DNA of 64,000 bases, taken from positions 1-64,000 of the forward strand of contig NZ_CALPDH010000004.1 in NCBI RefSeq assembly GCF_943193215.1. The letters run 5' to 3'. Source of the stretch: Acetatifactor aquisgranensis. Lineage in GTDB: Bacteria; Bacillota; Clostridia; Lachnospirales; Lachnospiraceae. Shown here piece by piece: positions 9,120 to 17,026 of the stretch (within the stretch, counting starts at the first letter, position 1; each line of letters opens with the position of its first letter). Under the pieces are notes generated by a model. That model saw only the letters and a program-made list of their open reading frames with translations, made no database searches and was not told where the DNA came from. A program made the translations under genes and the position numbers.

Positions 9120-9220
9120 CTGTTTCACAGGATTTTAGTGAAGTTGTCAGGATAGGCGGTGATGCAAATGCTGCATCCGGGATTGTCCATGTGGATTTCA
9201 TTGAAATAAAAACAACTTAG
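9113..9220 (+). pseudogene. Out-of-frame third repeat unit of the DUF2313 tail protein
   Basis: A 35-codon open frame overlapping the end of the preceding gene. It encodes a sequence beginning MVTVSQDFSEVVRIGGD, the tail of repeat 2 plus all of repeat 3 (9128-9211) of the upstream protein. No ribosome site precedes its ATG. It is best read as the displaced 3' end of the DUF2313 gene, not as a gene of its own. Confidence 0.7.
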
Positions 9221-9236
9221 AAAGGAATGGAAAGAA

Positions 9237-11042
9237 ATGGCACAATATTCAAGATTGGTCATCACTAATGACGGTCAGGCACTTATGGCAAAGATGATTG
9301 CCGGGTCAGGGAACATTGATTTCACAAAAATGTGTTCTTCCAGTACCCAGTATCAGGAAAATCAGTTACAGGACTTGACCGCAATCAGCGACATCAAACA
9401 GACAACCCTTGTTTCGAAGGTGTCCCGCACAAACAATGTCGCAATCAAGGTTGAAGCAGCATTTTCCAATGCTGATATCACAACCGGGTACTATATGCGA
9501 ACACTGGGATTATATGCGGTTGACCCGGACAAGGGGGAAATACTCTATGCAGCGTGTATTGAAACCACAAATAACTGCTATATGCCCCCATATAATGGTG
9601 TTACCGTGTCGGCAGCATACATTCAGGTGTATACCACAGTAGGCAATGCTGAAAGCGTGTCCTTGGAAGTCAATCCGGGGGCATATGCAACCATCGGTGA
9701 CATTCAGGCATTAGAAGCAGAGATTGCAGACCTGAAAGCCTTTGTTGGTTACACTGACGGGGATATTTATGGCGTGGAAGTGGATTTTGACAATAAGAAG
9801 TTCACCCGCCTTGCCGGGGCTGCAAACAGGACACCGGGGGAAGGGGTTGACAACATCCTTTGTTTCGGTGGGCGTAAACGCTGCAACTTGACGAATGATG
9901 GAAGGGTTGCAGCCTATTATGGTGAAGCAGGGTTTTCCACAACCGGGAAACTGACACAGGCAATAGACCGCAACCCGGCAGGGACAACAACCCCTGACCC
10001 CAACTTGCAGTTCACAGCCGGGACTATTGTTCAGGTCATGGTTGAACAGCCGAAGTTCTATTACAAGGTTGTTCCCTTGAAGATTGAAAAGAAGCGTAAA
10101 GGCGGTATCACAAGGAAGGTCAGGTATTATGTATCTGACACGCCAAAGGCAGGGTTCAAGCTGCATCCGGCTTTCATCGAGAATGGCAGGGAAAATGAAA
10201 AGATTTACCTTGCAGCCTTTGAGGGGTCACTGTATGACAGCAGTGCCGGGGCGTATATCTTGGATGATTCACAGGTTGCTGACTTTGCCAATGACATCCT
10301 TTGCAGCATCGCAAACGCAAAGCCGATGTCAGGCTTGACCCAAAACGCAACAAGGGCAAATGTCAGGAAACTGGCAGAAAAGCGTGGTTCAGGTTGGGAA
10401 CAGTCCTATGCTGCAACTGTTTGTGCTTCACAGATGCTTATGCTGATTGAATACGCAAGTTTCAATATGCAGTCCTGCATTGGTGACGGTGCAACCCACA
10501 AGACGGATGACGGTAGTTCAAACATGGCTGAACCTACTGGCGTGACGGTGAACCTTGGCAACGCATCCGGGACAGCTTCAAATGCCAACGGTATTCAGTT
10601 CGTTACATACCGGGGTGAGGAAAACTTTTGGGGCAACATTTGGACTTGGGTTGATGGTCTGAATGAAAATATGGATGCCACAACCCATGAAGGGACAATC
10701 TACATCGCAGACCATGCCTTTACTGATGACACTGGTTCAGGGGCATATGAAGATGCAGGAATCATTGCAGTGTTCGGGAACGGTTATGTGTCGGCTTTCT
10801 GCTATTCAGAAAAATATGATTGGTTGTTCATACCGGGTGAACTGCTTGGCAACACCGCCCTTCCTGTTGGTGACTATCATTGGAATGGAAACACAGGTTG
10901 GAGAGTCGCTTTATTGGGTGCTGGTTGGGATGGTGGCTGGTATGCCGGTGCTCTCTGTTGGAGTCTGGATGGTGCTTCTTCTCATCGTGGTCGGTCTGTC
11001 GGCGGGCGGTTGGTGTATGTACCGAGTAAGAAAGCAGCGTAA
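9237..11042 (+). CDS. Phage tail fibre with DGR-variable C-type-lectin-like C-terminus
   Basis: A 601-residue receptor-binding protein candidate. The N-terminal 150 residues resemble the tail-collar fibre domain (MAQYSRLVITNDGQALMAKM). A short coiled coil follows near 165-180, and the C-terminal 250 residues form an FGE/C-type-lectin-like fold ending in the DGR variable region. In that region the protein reads LLGAGWDGGWYAGALCWSLD, then GASSHRGRSVGGRLVYV. The asparagine positions of the template are replaced by Gly, Asp, Arg and His. It lies directly after the baseplate genes and before the template repeat. AAAGGAATGGAAAGAA precedes the ATG. It is the diversification target, likely deciding host or surface-ligand specificity. 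Confidence 0.92.
   Translation: MAQYSRLVITNDGQALMAKMIAGSGNIDFTKMCSSSTQYQENQLQDLTAISDIKQTTLVSKVSRTNNVAIKVEAAFSNADITTGYYMRTLGLYAVDPDKGEILYAACIETTNNCYMPPYNGVTVSAAYIQVYTTVGNAESVSLEVNPGAYATIGDIQALEAEIADLKAFVGYTDGDIYGVEVDFDNKKFTRLAGAANRTPGEGVDNILCFGGRKRCNLTNDGRVAAYYGEAGFSTTGKLTQAIDRNPAGTTTPDPNLQFTAGTIVQVMVEQPKFYYKVVPLKIEKKRKGGITRKVRYYVSDTPKAGFKLHPAFIENGRENEKIYLAAFEGSLYDSSAGAYILDDSQVADFANDILCSIANAKPMSGLTQNATRANVRKLAEKRGSGWEQSYAATVCASQMLMLIEYASFNMQSCIGDGATHKTDDGSSNMAEPTGVTVNLGNASGTASNANGIQFVTYRGEENFWGNIWTWVDGLNENMDATTHEGTIYIADHAFTDDTGSGAYEDAGIIAVFGNGYVSAFCYSEKYDWLFIPGELLGNTALPVGDYHWNGNTGWRVALLGAGWDGGWYAGALCWSLDGASSHRGRSVGGRLVYVPSKKAA
10903..11022 (+). repeat. DGR variable repeat (VR)
   Basis: 120 bases inside the 3' end of the fibre gene that align without gaps to 11121-11240. 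Of 39 adenines in the template, 30 differ here (23 to G, 5 to T, 2 to C). Of 81 non-adenine positions only three differ (10939, 10953, 11020). Adenine-specific change is the signature of DGR mutagenic retrohoming. Substitutions run almost to the 3' end, so no long invariant mutagenesis-homing segment is obvious inside the repeat. Confidence 0.95.
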
Positions 11043-11120
11043 CCAGTAAACAACAACTTTTTAGGTAATCAGGATGCTATACAGATGACGATTTCAGCCA
11101 AAACAGAAAAGCATAAAACC

Positions 11121-11240
11121 AAGTCACTAAATTAGGTGCTAATTGGAATAATGGCTTGAATACCAGTGCTTTCTATTGGAATCTGAATAATGCTTCTTCT
11201 AATCGTAATCGGAATATCAGCAGGCAGTTAGTAAATGCAC
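11121..11240 (+). repeat. DGR template repeat (TR)
   Basis: The non-coding donor copy for the fibre variable region, 78 bases after the fibre stop codon. It is rich in AAT-type triplets (for example AATTGGAATAATGGC and AATCTGAATAATGC) placed at the lectin-fold ligand positions. It is expected to be transcribed as the template RNA read by the reverse transcriptase downstream. An AAAACACCC hairpin begins five bases after its end. Confidence 0.95.
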
Positions 11241-11244
11241 TAAA

Positions 11245-11272
11245 AACACCCGCCTGAAATATGGCGGGTGTT
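11245..11272 (+). terminator. Hairpin directly after the template repeat
   Basis: AACACCCGCC (11245-11254) pairs perfectly with GGCGGGTGTT (11263-11272) around an eight-base loop. Only a weak T-rich tail follows (CTTATAAA). It may stabilise or end the template RNA, or act as the structural element DGRs often carry near the repeat. It overlaps an ATG at 11261 that lacks a ribosome site, which argues against that ATG as the reverse transcriptase start. Confidence 0.7.
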
Positions 11273-11407
11273 CTTATAAATCACAATGTACTGAAACCTG
11301 ATTACCGTGCCACTTGGCAAAACACCAAAATTTATCTGACCGTATTAGTAGACCGTACCCAGTGCGGATTGAAAGTTCGGTTTAGTGCATACAAAGAAGG
11401 AAAACTT

Positions 11408-12604
11408 GTGAAACGCTATGGGTATCTTTATGAAAAAATATGTTCAATGGATAACCTTTACCTTGCATTTCAAAACGCCAAGAAGGGAAAAGGATGGTAT
11501 GCAGAAGTAAAGCTGATTGAGAAAAGACCATATTACTACTTAGCAGCGTTACAATGGAAACTGGAAAACCATTTATACAAAACTTCTGAATATGCCATGT
11601 TCACCAAGAAAGACGGGAAGAAGGAAAGGGAAATATACAAACTTCCATTCTTTCCTGACAGGATTGCACAGTGGGCGGTGTTGCAGGTCATTGAACCGCA
11701 GTTATTGGCGTACTTCACGGATGACACCTATTCAGCAATACCGAACAAAGGGATTCATGCAGCGTTCAAAAAGTTAAGGAAAGCAGTGGACACAGTGCCG
11801 GAAGAAATGACCTACTGCCTGAAAATAGACTGCAAGAAATTTTACCCTTCCATTGACCATGAAACGCTGAAACAGAAGTTCAGACGGAAATACAAAGACC
11901 CTGAACTGCTTGAACTGATAGATGAAATCATTGACAGCATCAGCACTTGTCCGGCAACAGAAGAAAACATTGCATTTTATGAATCCTTTGGGAAGAAAGT
12001 CAACATCATTGAAACGAATGGGAAAAAGTTCATTGAAGGTGTCGGCATCCCAATAGGGAACTACTTTTCACAGTATGACGGTAATTTCTTCCTGACAGAG
12101 TTTGACCACTGGATAAAAGAGGTAAAGCACATAAAGCATTATTACCGTTACATGGATGACATTTGTATTTTTGCAAAGACCAAAGGGGAACTGCACCAGT
12201 TATTGTAGGAGATAAACGAGTATTTCAGGATAAATTTGAAATTAAGGGTGAAAGGCAACTATCAAATATTCCCTTCCTTTGTCCGGGGAATTGATTTTGT
12301 CGGTTACAGGGTTTTTCTGAATTATACACTGCTTAGAAAATCCACTTGCCGGGAATTTGAACGGAAGATGACCGCAATCAGGAAGAAGGTTGAAAGCGGG
12401 AATGAAATGAACTATTCAGAATGGTGTTCAATCAATTCATACAAAGGTTGGCTGAAACATTGTGACAGTTACCGATTAGCTGAAAAATATATTGTACCTA
12501 TTCAGCCATATGCTGATAGATATTATAAAGACCACATCAAAAAGAAAGGCGGTAAAAAGAAGAATGAAACAGTATCAGAAAGTAAGAAGTGTTCAGCAGC
12601 CTGA
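11408..12604 (+). pseudogene. DGR reverse transcriptase with in-frame amber stop
   Basis: A group-II-intron-related DGR reverse transcriptase of about 398 codons from GTG 11408, which has AAGGA six bases upstream and gives the start KRYGYLYEKIC typical of the family. An ATG at 11261 in the same frame has no ribosome site. Visible motifs are CLKIDCKKFYPSIDH (motif A aspartate), GVGIPIGNYFSQYDGNFFL (DGR-type IPIGN..SQ) and YMDD at 12149-12160. TAG at 12206-12208 then interrupts the frame. The same frame continues past it into the thumb region (GIDFVGYRVF) to TAA at 12602-12604. Other genes in this prophage end in TAG, so general recoding is unlikely. Either the enzyme is inactivated or low readthrough occurs. 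No separate Avd-like gene was seen. Confidence 0.88.
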
Positions 12605-12830
12605 ACCAAAGGTTATTGATGACTTTTCGGTTTGGGTTGCGGAAAACATCAGCCCGGTATCTGAACCGGGGACGGATGAACAGCCGGGGTTTGAAGGTTA
12701 TGAATATGACCTGACCCAGTACACCAAGGATGAATACATTCAGTCGATTGACGAAAAGAACGCATCCTTAGAAGCTGAAATCACAAGTACCCAGTTGGCG
12801 TTGTGTGATGTGTATGAAATGTTAGGTTAA
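12564..12830 (+). CDS. Phage protein of unknown function, 88 residues
   Basis: This starts inside the last 41 bases of the reverse transcriptase gene in another frame. It encodes an acidic protein with a C-terminal helix (SIDEKNASLEAEITSTQLAL). Small acidic proteins of this type commonly follow tail fibre genes in Clostridia phages, where their role is unknown. It does not look like the four-helix Avd accessory protein: it is shorter and acidic, not basic. It could be a fibre-assembly helper. AAAGGCGGTAAAAAGAAGA upstream offers a weak ribosome site. Confidence 0.7.
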   Translation: MKQYQKVRSVQQPEPKVIDDFSVWVAENISPVSEPGTDEQPGFEGYEYDLTQYTKDEYIQSIDEKNASLEAEITSTQLALCDVYEMLG

Positions 12831-12847
12831 GGAAGGGGTGAATGAAA

Positions 12848-12982
12848 ATGGCAGAAGTATATGCAAACCTGATTATTAAGGGAAAAAAGACCATTAGCGA
12901 AGTTCCTGAAAAACTGGTGGACGATGTGAAAGCGGTCTTGTCAGAAAAAGGTTTCCCGGAACTTGCGGAAGGTGATGACTGA
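12848..12982 (+). CDS. CD1375 family small phage protein (copy 1)
   Basis: A 44-residue protein reading MAEVYANLIIKGKKTISEVP, the CD1375 pattern. ATG 12848 has AAGGGG at proper spacing; ATG 12842 in the same frame is too near it. A second family member follows. CD1375 proteins sit between fibre and holin genes in Clostridia prophages and have no known function. Confidence 0.8.
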   Translation: MAEVYANLIIKGKKTISEVPEKLVDDVKAVLSEKGFPELAEGDD

Positions 12983-13032
12983 TGCTGCATCAGCTTATCA
13001 TAAAAATTCTATTCAGAAAGGATGTGAAGGAA

Positions 13033-13158
13033 ATGGCAGTAATCTATGCAACGCTGATTGTGAAGGGCAAGAAGTCCTTTGCAGATGTGCCGGAAAAAAT
13101 CAGGGAACAGGTCAAGGGAATCCTGATTGACCTTGATTGCCCGGAACTGGCAGAGTAG
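13033..13158 (+). CDS. CD1375 family small phage protein (copy 2)
   Basis: A 41-residue paralogue of the preceding protein, reading MAVIYATLIVKGKKSFADVP and ending CPELAE. An in-frame ATG at 12982 overlaps the previous stop and would add 17 residues, but the family usually begins at MAVIYA. The pair probably arose by tandem duplication. It ends with TAG, evidence that amber is a true stop codon in this prophage. Confidence 0.8.
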   Translation: MAVIYATLIVKGKKSFADVPEKIREQVKGILIDLDCPELAE

Positions 13159-13181
13159 ACAGGGAAATGTTCACGCAACTG

Positions 13182-13230
13182 AAAAAACACGCTATATGAC
13201 CGTTATATGAAGTCATGTGGCGTGTTTTTT
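13182..13230 (+). terminator. Strong intrinsic terminator before the lysis genes
   Basis: AAAAAACACGC (13182-13192) pairs with GCGTGTTTTTT (13220-13230), with an inner ATGAC/GTCAT stem. It would end the tail operon transcript and work in either direction because of its A and T runs. Confidence 0.85.
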
Positions 13231-13264
13231 CTATCCAAAACAACACAGAAGGAAGGTAAACAGA

Positions 13265-13699
13265 ATGAAGCAGAAAATTTGTGTAGGAATGGGTGCTGTT
13301 GGTTCAGCAGTGGCAACTTTACTTGGCGGGTGGGATGCAGGACTTGCAACCCTTCTGATTTTCATGAGTCTTGACTATGTTTCAGGCTTGGTTGTGGCGG
13401 GCGTGTTCCACACAAGCACCAAGACGGACACCGGGGCACTTGAAAGCAAAGCAGGATGGAAAGGGTTATGCAGAAAGGTCATGACCCTGTTCTTTGTACT
13501 GGTGGCACACCGCCTTGATTTGGTCATCGGCACAAGTTACATCCGGGATGCAGTAATCATTGCATTTATTGCCAATGAAACAATTTCCCTTGTGGAAAAT
13601 GCGGGTCTGATGGGCGTACCACTCCCGGCAGTAATTATCAAGGCGGTTGACATTTTGCAGAAAAAGACAGGAAGTGAAGGTGAAGATAAAAATGAGTAA
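13265..13699 (+). CDS. Phage holin (toxin-secretion/lysis holin family)
   Basis: A 144-residue membrane protein with several hydrophobic segments (about residues 8-30, 32-50, 76-95, 100-125) and the pattern LLIFMSLDYVSGLVVAGVFH typical of the phage holin 4/TcdE family. Holins form the membrane lesion that releases or activates endolysin. AGGAAGG eight bases upstream selects ATG 13265. Its end overlaps the endolysin start by eight bases, a standard lysis cassette. Confidence 0.9.
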   Translation: MKQKICVGMGAVGSAVATLLGGWDAGLATLLIFMSLDYVSGLVVAGVFHTSTKTDTGALESKAGWKGLCRKVMTLFFVLVAHRLDLVIGTSYIRDAVIIAFIANETISLVENAGLMGVPLPAVIIKAVDILQKKTGSEGEDKNE

Positions 13700-15251
13700 T
13701 TCCAGTTTAGTGACCTATACCAACATATCCGGCAACAAGACCAGTCCAAGAAACCATGTGATTGACACCATCACAATTCACTGCATTGTTGGTCAGTGGA
13801 CTGCAAAACAGGGATGTGACTATTTTGCCACAACGGACAGGAAATGTTCGGCAAACTATGTTGTGGGGAAGGATGGTTCAATCGGTCTTTCGGTGGATGA
13901 AGCTGACAGAAGTTGGTGCAGTTCCAACGCTGACAATGACAACAGGGCGGTGACAATCGAAGTCGCAAGTGATACAACAGACCCTTATGCGGTGACGGAT
14001 GTTGCATACAATGCACTGGTTCAGTTGGTTGCTGACATTTGCAAGCGTAACGGAATCAAGGAATTGAAGTGGAAAGCTGATAAATCCTTGATTGGTCAGG
14101 TTGACAAGCAGAACATGACAGTTCATAGGTGGTTTGCTGCAAAGGCTTGTCCGGGTGAATACCTGTATAGCAGACATGGGGACATTGCTGCAAAGGTCAA
14201 TGCAATCCTTGGGGCATCCGCTGAACCTGTTGCATCAGGATTTCAGGCAACCGCCCTGAAAGGCATGGGTGAAGCTGACATCATTGCAAAGGTTGGTGCA
14301 TTGTTCACTGCCGACCAAAGGGAAAACGGCGTTCTTGCATCGGTTTCCCTTGCACAGTTCATTTTGGAATCTGCCTATGGCAAGTCTGAACTGGCACAGA
14401 ACGCCAACAACTGCTTTGGTATGAAGTGCAGCCTGTCCGGGAACACATGGGGCGGTTCAGCGTGGGACGGTGCAAGCAAATACGCCAAGAATACACAGGA
14501 ATATGTCAATGGTCAGTATGTGACTGTTACCGCAGAGTTCAGGAAGTATCAGAATGTGGAACAGTCCATTGCTGACCATTCTGCATATCTGCTTGGTGCT
14601 ATGAATGGCAGCAAGAAACGCTATGACGGTTTGCAGGGCTGCACCGATTACAGGAAAGCGGTGCAAATCATCAAAGATGGCGGTTATGCAACCGCACCTG
14701 ACTATGTTGGGAATATCTGCAACATCATTGAAAAGTGGAATCTGACCCAGTATGATGTGGATGCTGCGGTTGACTGTACCACTGGAAACAGCATAGGTTT
14801 CCCGTCTTGTCCTTTTACGGTTCAGGTCATTGTGGATGACCTGAATTATAGGGCAAATCCTGAAATGGGTGATAACATCAAGGGACAGACCGGGAAAGGC
14901 GTGTTCACAATCGTTGAAGTCAGGAACGGTTGGGGCAAGTTGAAAAGTGGTGTTGGTTGGATTTACCTTGAAAACCCTGACTACTGCATCATTCAGGGGA
15001 ACGCACAGGCAACCGCACCCGCAGCCTTTGAACCCTATACCATCCGGGTGAAGGTTGCTGACCTGAACATCAGGACGGATGCAACCATTGATGCACAGTC
15101 TGTTGGGTACGCTGGAAAGGGGACTTTCACCATCGTGGAAGAAAAGACCGGGAAGGTGAACAAGAATGGTGCTGTTGGTCTTTGGGGCAAGCTGAAATCG
15201 GGTGCAGGGTATGTCTGCCTTGCGTTTGATGCCTACACCGAAAAGGTGTAA
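13692..15251 (+). CDS. Endolysin: amidase-2 plus glucosaminidase plus SH3b domains
   Basis: A roughly 519-residue modular lysin. Residues 1-165 form an N-acetylmuramoyl-L-alanine amidase (amidase-2) with zinc-ligand histidines in ITIHCIVGQW and MTVHRWFAAKACPGEY. Residues 185-340 form a glucosaminidase domain (SVSLAQFILESAYGKSELAQ, NNCFGMKC). Two SH3b-like wall-binding repeats follow (VDDLNYRANPEMG; VADLNIRTDATID). It cuts peptidoglycan for release. GAAGGTGAAG precedes ATG 13692. It is the last recognisable phage gene in the window. Confidence 0.93.
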   Translation: MSNSSLVTYTNISGNKTSPRNHVIDTITIHCIVGQWTAKQGCDYFATTDRKCSANYVVGKDGSIGLSVDEADRSWCSSNADNDNRAVTIEVASDTTDPYAVTDVAYNALVQLVADICKRNGIKELKWKADKSLIGQVDKQNMTVHRWFAAKACPGEYLYSRHGDIAAKVNAILGASAEPVASGFQATALKGMGEADIIAKVGALFTADQRENGVLASVSLAQFILESAYGKSELAQNANNCFGMKCSLSGNTWGGSAWDGASKYAKNTQEYVNGQYVTVTAEFRKYQNVEQSIADHSAYLLGAMNGSKKRYDGLQGCTDYRKAVQIIKDGGYATAPDYVGNICNIIEKWNLTQYDVDAAVDCTTGNSIGFPSCPFTVQVIVDDLNYRANPEMGDNIKGQTGKGVFTIVEVRNGWGKLKSGVGWIYLENPDYCIIQGNAQATAPAAFEPYTIRVKVADLNIRTDATIDAQSVGYAGKGTFTIVEEKTGKVNKNGAVGLWGKLKSGAGYVCLAFDAYTEKV

Positions 15252-15456
15252 CGGTGTGTTTCTAATTTGTTACTAATTGACAGCGTTTTGCACCATCTGA
15301 CACAATCTTGAATCCTGAACTTTTCAGCAGATTCGAGGGTTTAGCGGGTTGTATTTACTCATAAATTTATGGTACAATGAAGCAAAGGAAATGGATATCA
15401 TACCCATTGCTGATATGACTGCGTTTTACAGGAAATAATTTAGGAGGAGACAGGAT
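15252..15456 (+). other. Probable right end of the prophage and promoter of the next gene
   Basis: These 205 bases hold no convincing gene. The style changes from phage to host here, so the right attachment site is probably inside, but without the left end no core duplication can be shown. TTGTAT, 18 bases, then TACAAT near 15348-15377 is a plausible promoter for the following ATPase. A 15-codon frame at 15391-15438 precedes its ribosome site (AGGAGG) and could be a leader or a remnant. Confidence 0.45.
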
Positions 15457-16374
15457 ATGAAAATCGAATCACTGAAAATACGCAATTATAAGGTGTTTCG
15501 AAATGTTGAAATCAGAGATATTCCTAATCTGGCTGTATTTTTAGGCAAAAACGGAACAGGCAAGAGCACCTTTTTTGATATATTCGGATTTCTTCATGAT
15601 TGCTTAAACAGTAATGTAAGAACTGCCCTAATGAAAAGAGGTGGATATAAGGAAGTAGTATCCCGGGAACAGACAGGAGATATTGAATTTGCCGTTCAAT
15701 TTCGTCCGGCTGATGGTGAACCGTTGATTACATACGAGATTTCTATCGGCTTAGACGAAACGGGCAGAGCTGTTGTGAAAAAAGAAACCCTGCGCCTGAG
15801 AAGGGGACAGAAAGGATCCCCCTGGAAAGTATTGGATTTCCCAATGGGTGAGGGTATTGCGGCCAAAGGAAAACTAAGCAGCTACGAAGATGTAAGCCTG
15901 GCCACAAGGGAACGGCAAAAACTTGATTCTCCAGATATTCTGGCCATCAAGGGGTTAGGGCAGTTTAAGGAATTCGAGGCAGTGGCCACATTCAGAAAAT
16001 TAATTGAAGACTGGTATGTGTCCGATTTCAGGATAGATGCGGCAAGAGACCGCCAGGAAATCGAGTATAGTGAACATCTGACGAAGAGCGGAGATAATCT
16101 GTCCTCAGTAACGAAATTTCTTTATGACAATCATCCTGATGTTTTTAGTGATATCATAGAAAAGATGAAACAAAGAGTACCTGGAGTGGAATACGTGGAG
16201 GCCCAGGAGACCCAGGACGGTTACATTGTGCTTCGTTTTCAGGATGGCACATTTAAGAATCCTTTTTCTTCAAAGTATGTGTCAGATGGTACCATAAAAA
16301 TGTTCACATACCTTGTGCTTTTGCATGATCCGACACAACATGCGCTTTTATGTGTGGAGGAGCCGGAAAACCAG
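15457..16374 (+). pseudogene. AAA family ATPase (AAA_21/OLD-like), 3' truncated
   Basis: About 306 residues of a SMC-like ATPase beginning MKIESLKIRNYKVFRNVEIR, with Walker A LGKNGTGKSTFFD and Walker B LLCVEEPENQ. Family members continue after EEPENQ with LYP and a D-loop/H-loop region. Here the sequence switches at about 16375 into the antisense of a convergent ABC transporter gene. The frame stays open by chance to 16668, but that tail is not ATPase sequence. The catalytic core is incomplete, so the protein is probably inactive. Such ATPases often belong to phage-defence or nuclease systems; no partner gene is present. Confidence 0.75.
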
Positions 16375-17014
16375 AATACATCGCCAAGATACCATGATTC
16401 ATCTCATATACTTCATCACAAAGCAGTTCGATGTCATCTTTATTATGGCTGGCCAAAAGTATCAATTTGCCCCTCTCTTTTTGCTCTAAGAAAAATTTTC
16501 TCATTTCCGCAACCCCTTCCCTGTCGAGGCCATTCATCGGTTCATCTAAAATCAGAATCGCCTGGTCTTCCATTGTGGCCTGGGCGATCGCCAGCCGCTG
16601 GCGCATTCCCAGCGAATAATGGCACACTTTTTTCCTGGACTGCGGGTCAAGCCCGACTTTCAGCATGATGGAATGAATCACCGCCGGATCTTTTTTATGG
16701 GTGATGCGGTATAGATATTCCAGATTACGGTATCCTGACAGATTGCGGATATAGCCGGGCTCTTCAATGATGATTCCCGCATGTTCAAGCATATCCATCT
16801 CCTTTCCCATCACTCTTCCATTTACGGATATTTCCCCTGAATCCACATGAAGAAAACCGCAGATACATTTGAACAAAACGGTTTTTCCGGAGCCGTTATA
16901 GCCAATGATTCCATATATCTTTCCGCTTCTGCAGGTGATATTTATGTCATTCAGTACAGGAATACCCTTAAATGACTTGCTTACATTTTTCACCTCAATC
17001 ACAAACTGTTCCAC
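16304..17014 (-). CDS. ABC transporter ATPase, C-terminus altered at a junction
   Basis: A 236-residue ABC ATPase with Walker A GYNGSGKTVL, signature YSLGMRQRLAIAQ, Walker B ILILDEP and H-loop LLASHN. It resembles lantibiotic-immunity or peptide-efflux ATPases. The last roughly 24 residues (from about MYSGFPAPPH) are antisense to the truncated AAA gene and so are probably not original. All catalytic motifs precede the junction, so function may survive. It is the last gene of a four-gene operon (lipoprotein, two permeases, ATPase) read leftward. Confidence 0.85.
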   Translation of the reverse strand: MEQFVIEVKNVSKSFKGIPVLNDINITCRSGKIYGIIGYNGSGKTVLFKCICGFLHVDSGEISVNGRVMGKEMDMLEHAGIIIEEPGYIRNLSGYRNLEYLYRITHKKDPAVIHSIMLKVGLDPQSRKKVCHYSLGMRQRLAIAQATMEDQAILILDEPMNGLDREGVAEMRKFFLEQKERGKLILLASHNKDDIELLCDEVYEMNHGILAMYSGFPAPPHIKAHVVSDHAKAQGM

Positions 17015-17026
17015 TCAGGCACCTCC

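Noticed and set aside
11261..11407. Upstream ATG (11261) as the reverse transcriptase start
   Set aside because: The ATG lies inside a stable hairpin without a ribosome site, and the 49 extra residues do not resemble DGR reverse transcriptase N-termini. GTG 11408 has AAGGA at good spacing.
12206..12208. TAG-to-sense recoding of the whole prophage
   Set aside because: At least two neighbouring phage reading frames (ending at 9220 and 13158) stop naturally at TAG at the expected family length. General recoding is therefore unlikely; a local nonsense change or readthrough is preferred.
15252..15456. Defined prophage attachment site
   Set aside because: The left prophage end and integrase are outside the window, so no duplicated core can be compared. 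Only the approximate boundary is reported.
16375..16668. Continuation of the AAA ATPase frame beyond EEPENQ
   Set aside because: It translates the antisense of the ABC ATPase and contains no AAA_21 C-terminal motifs, so it was excluded from the ATPase feature.
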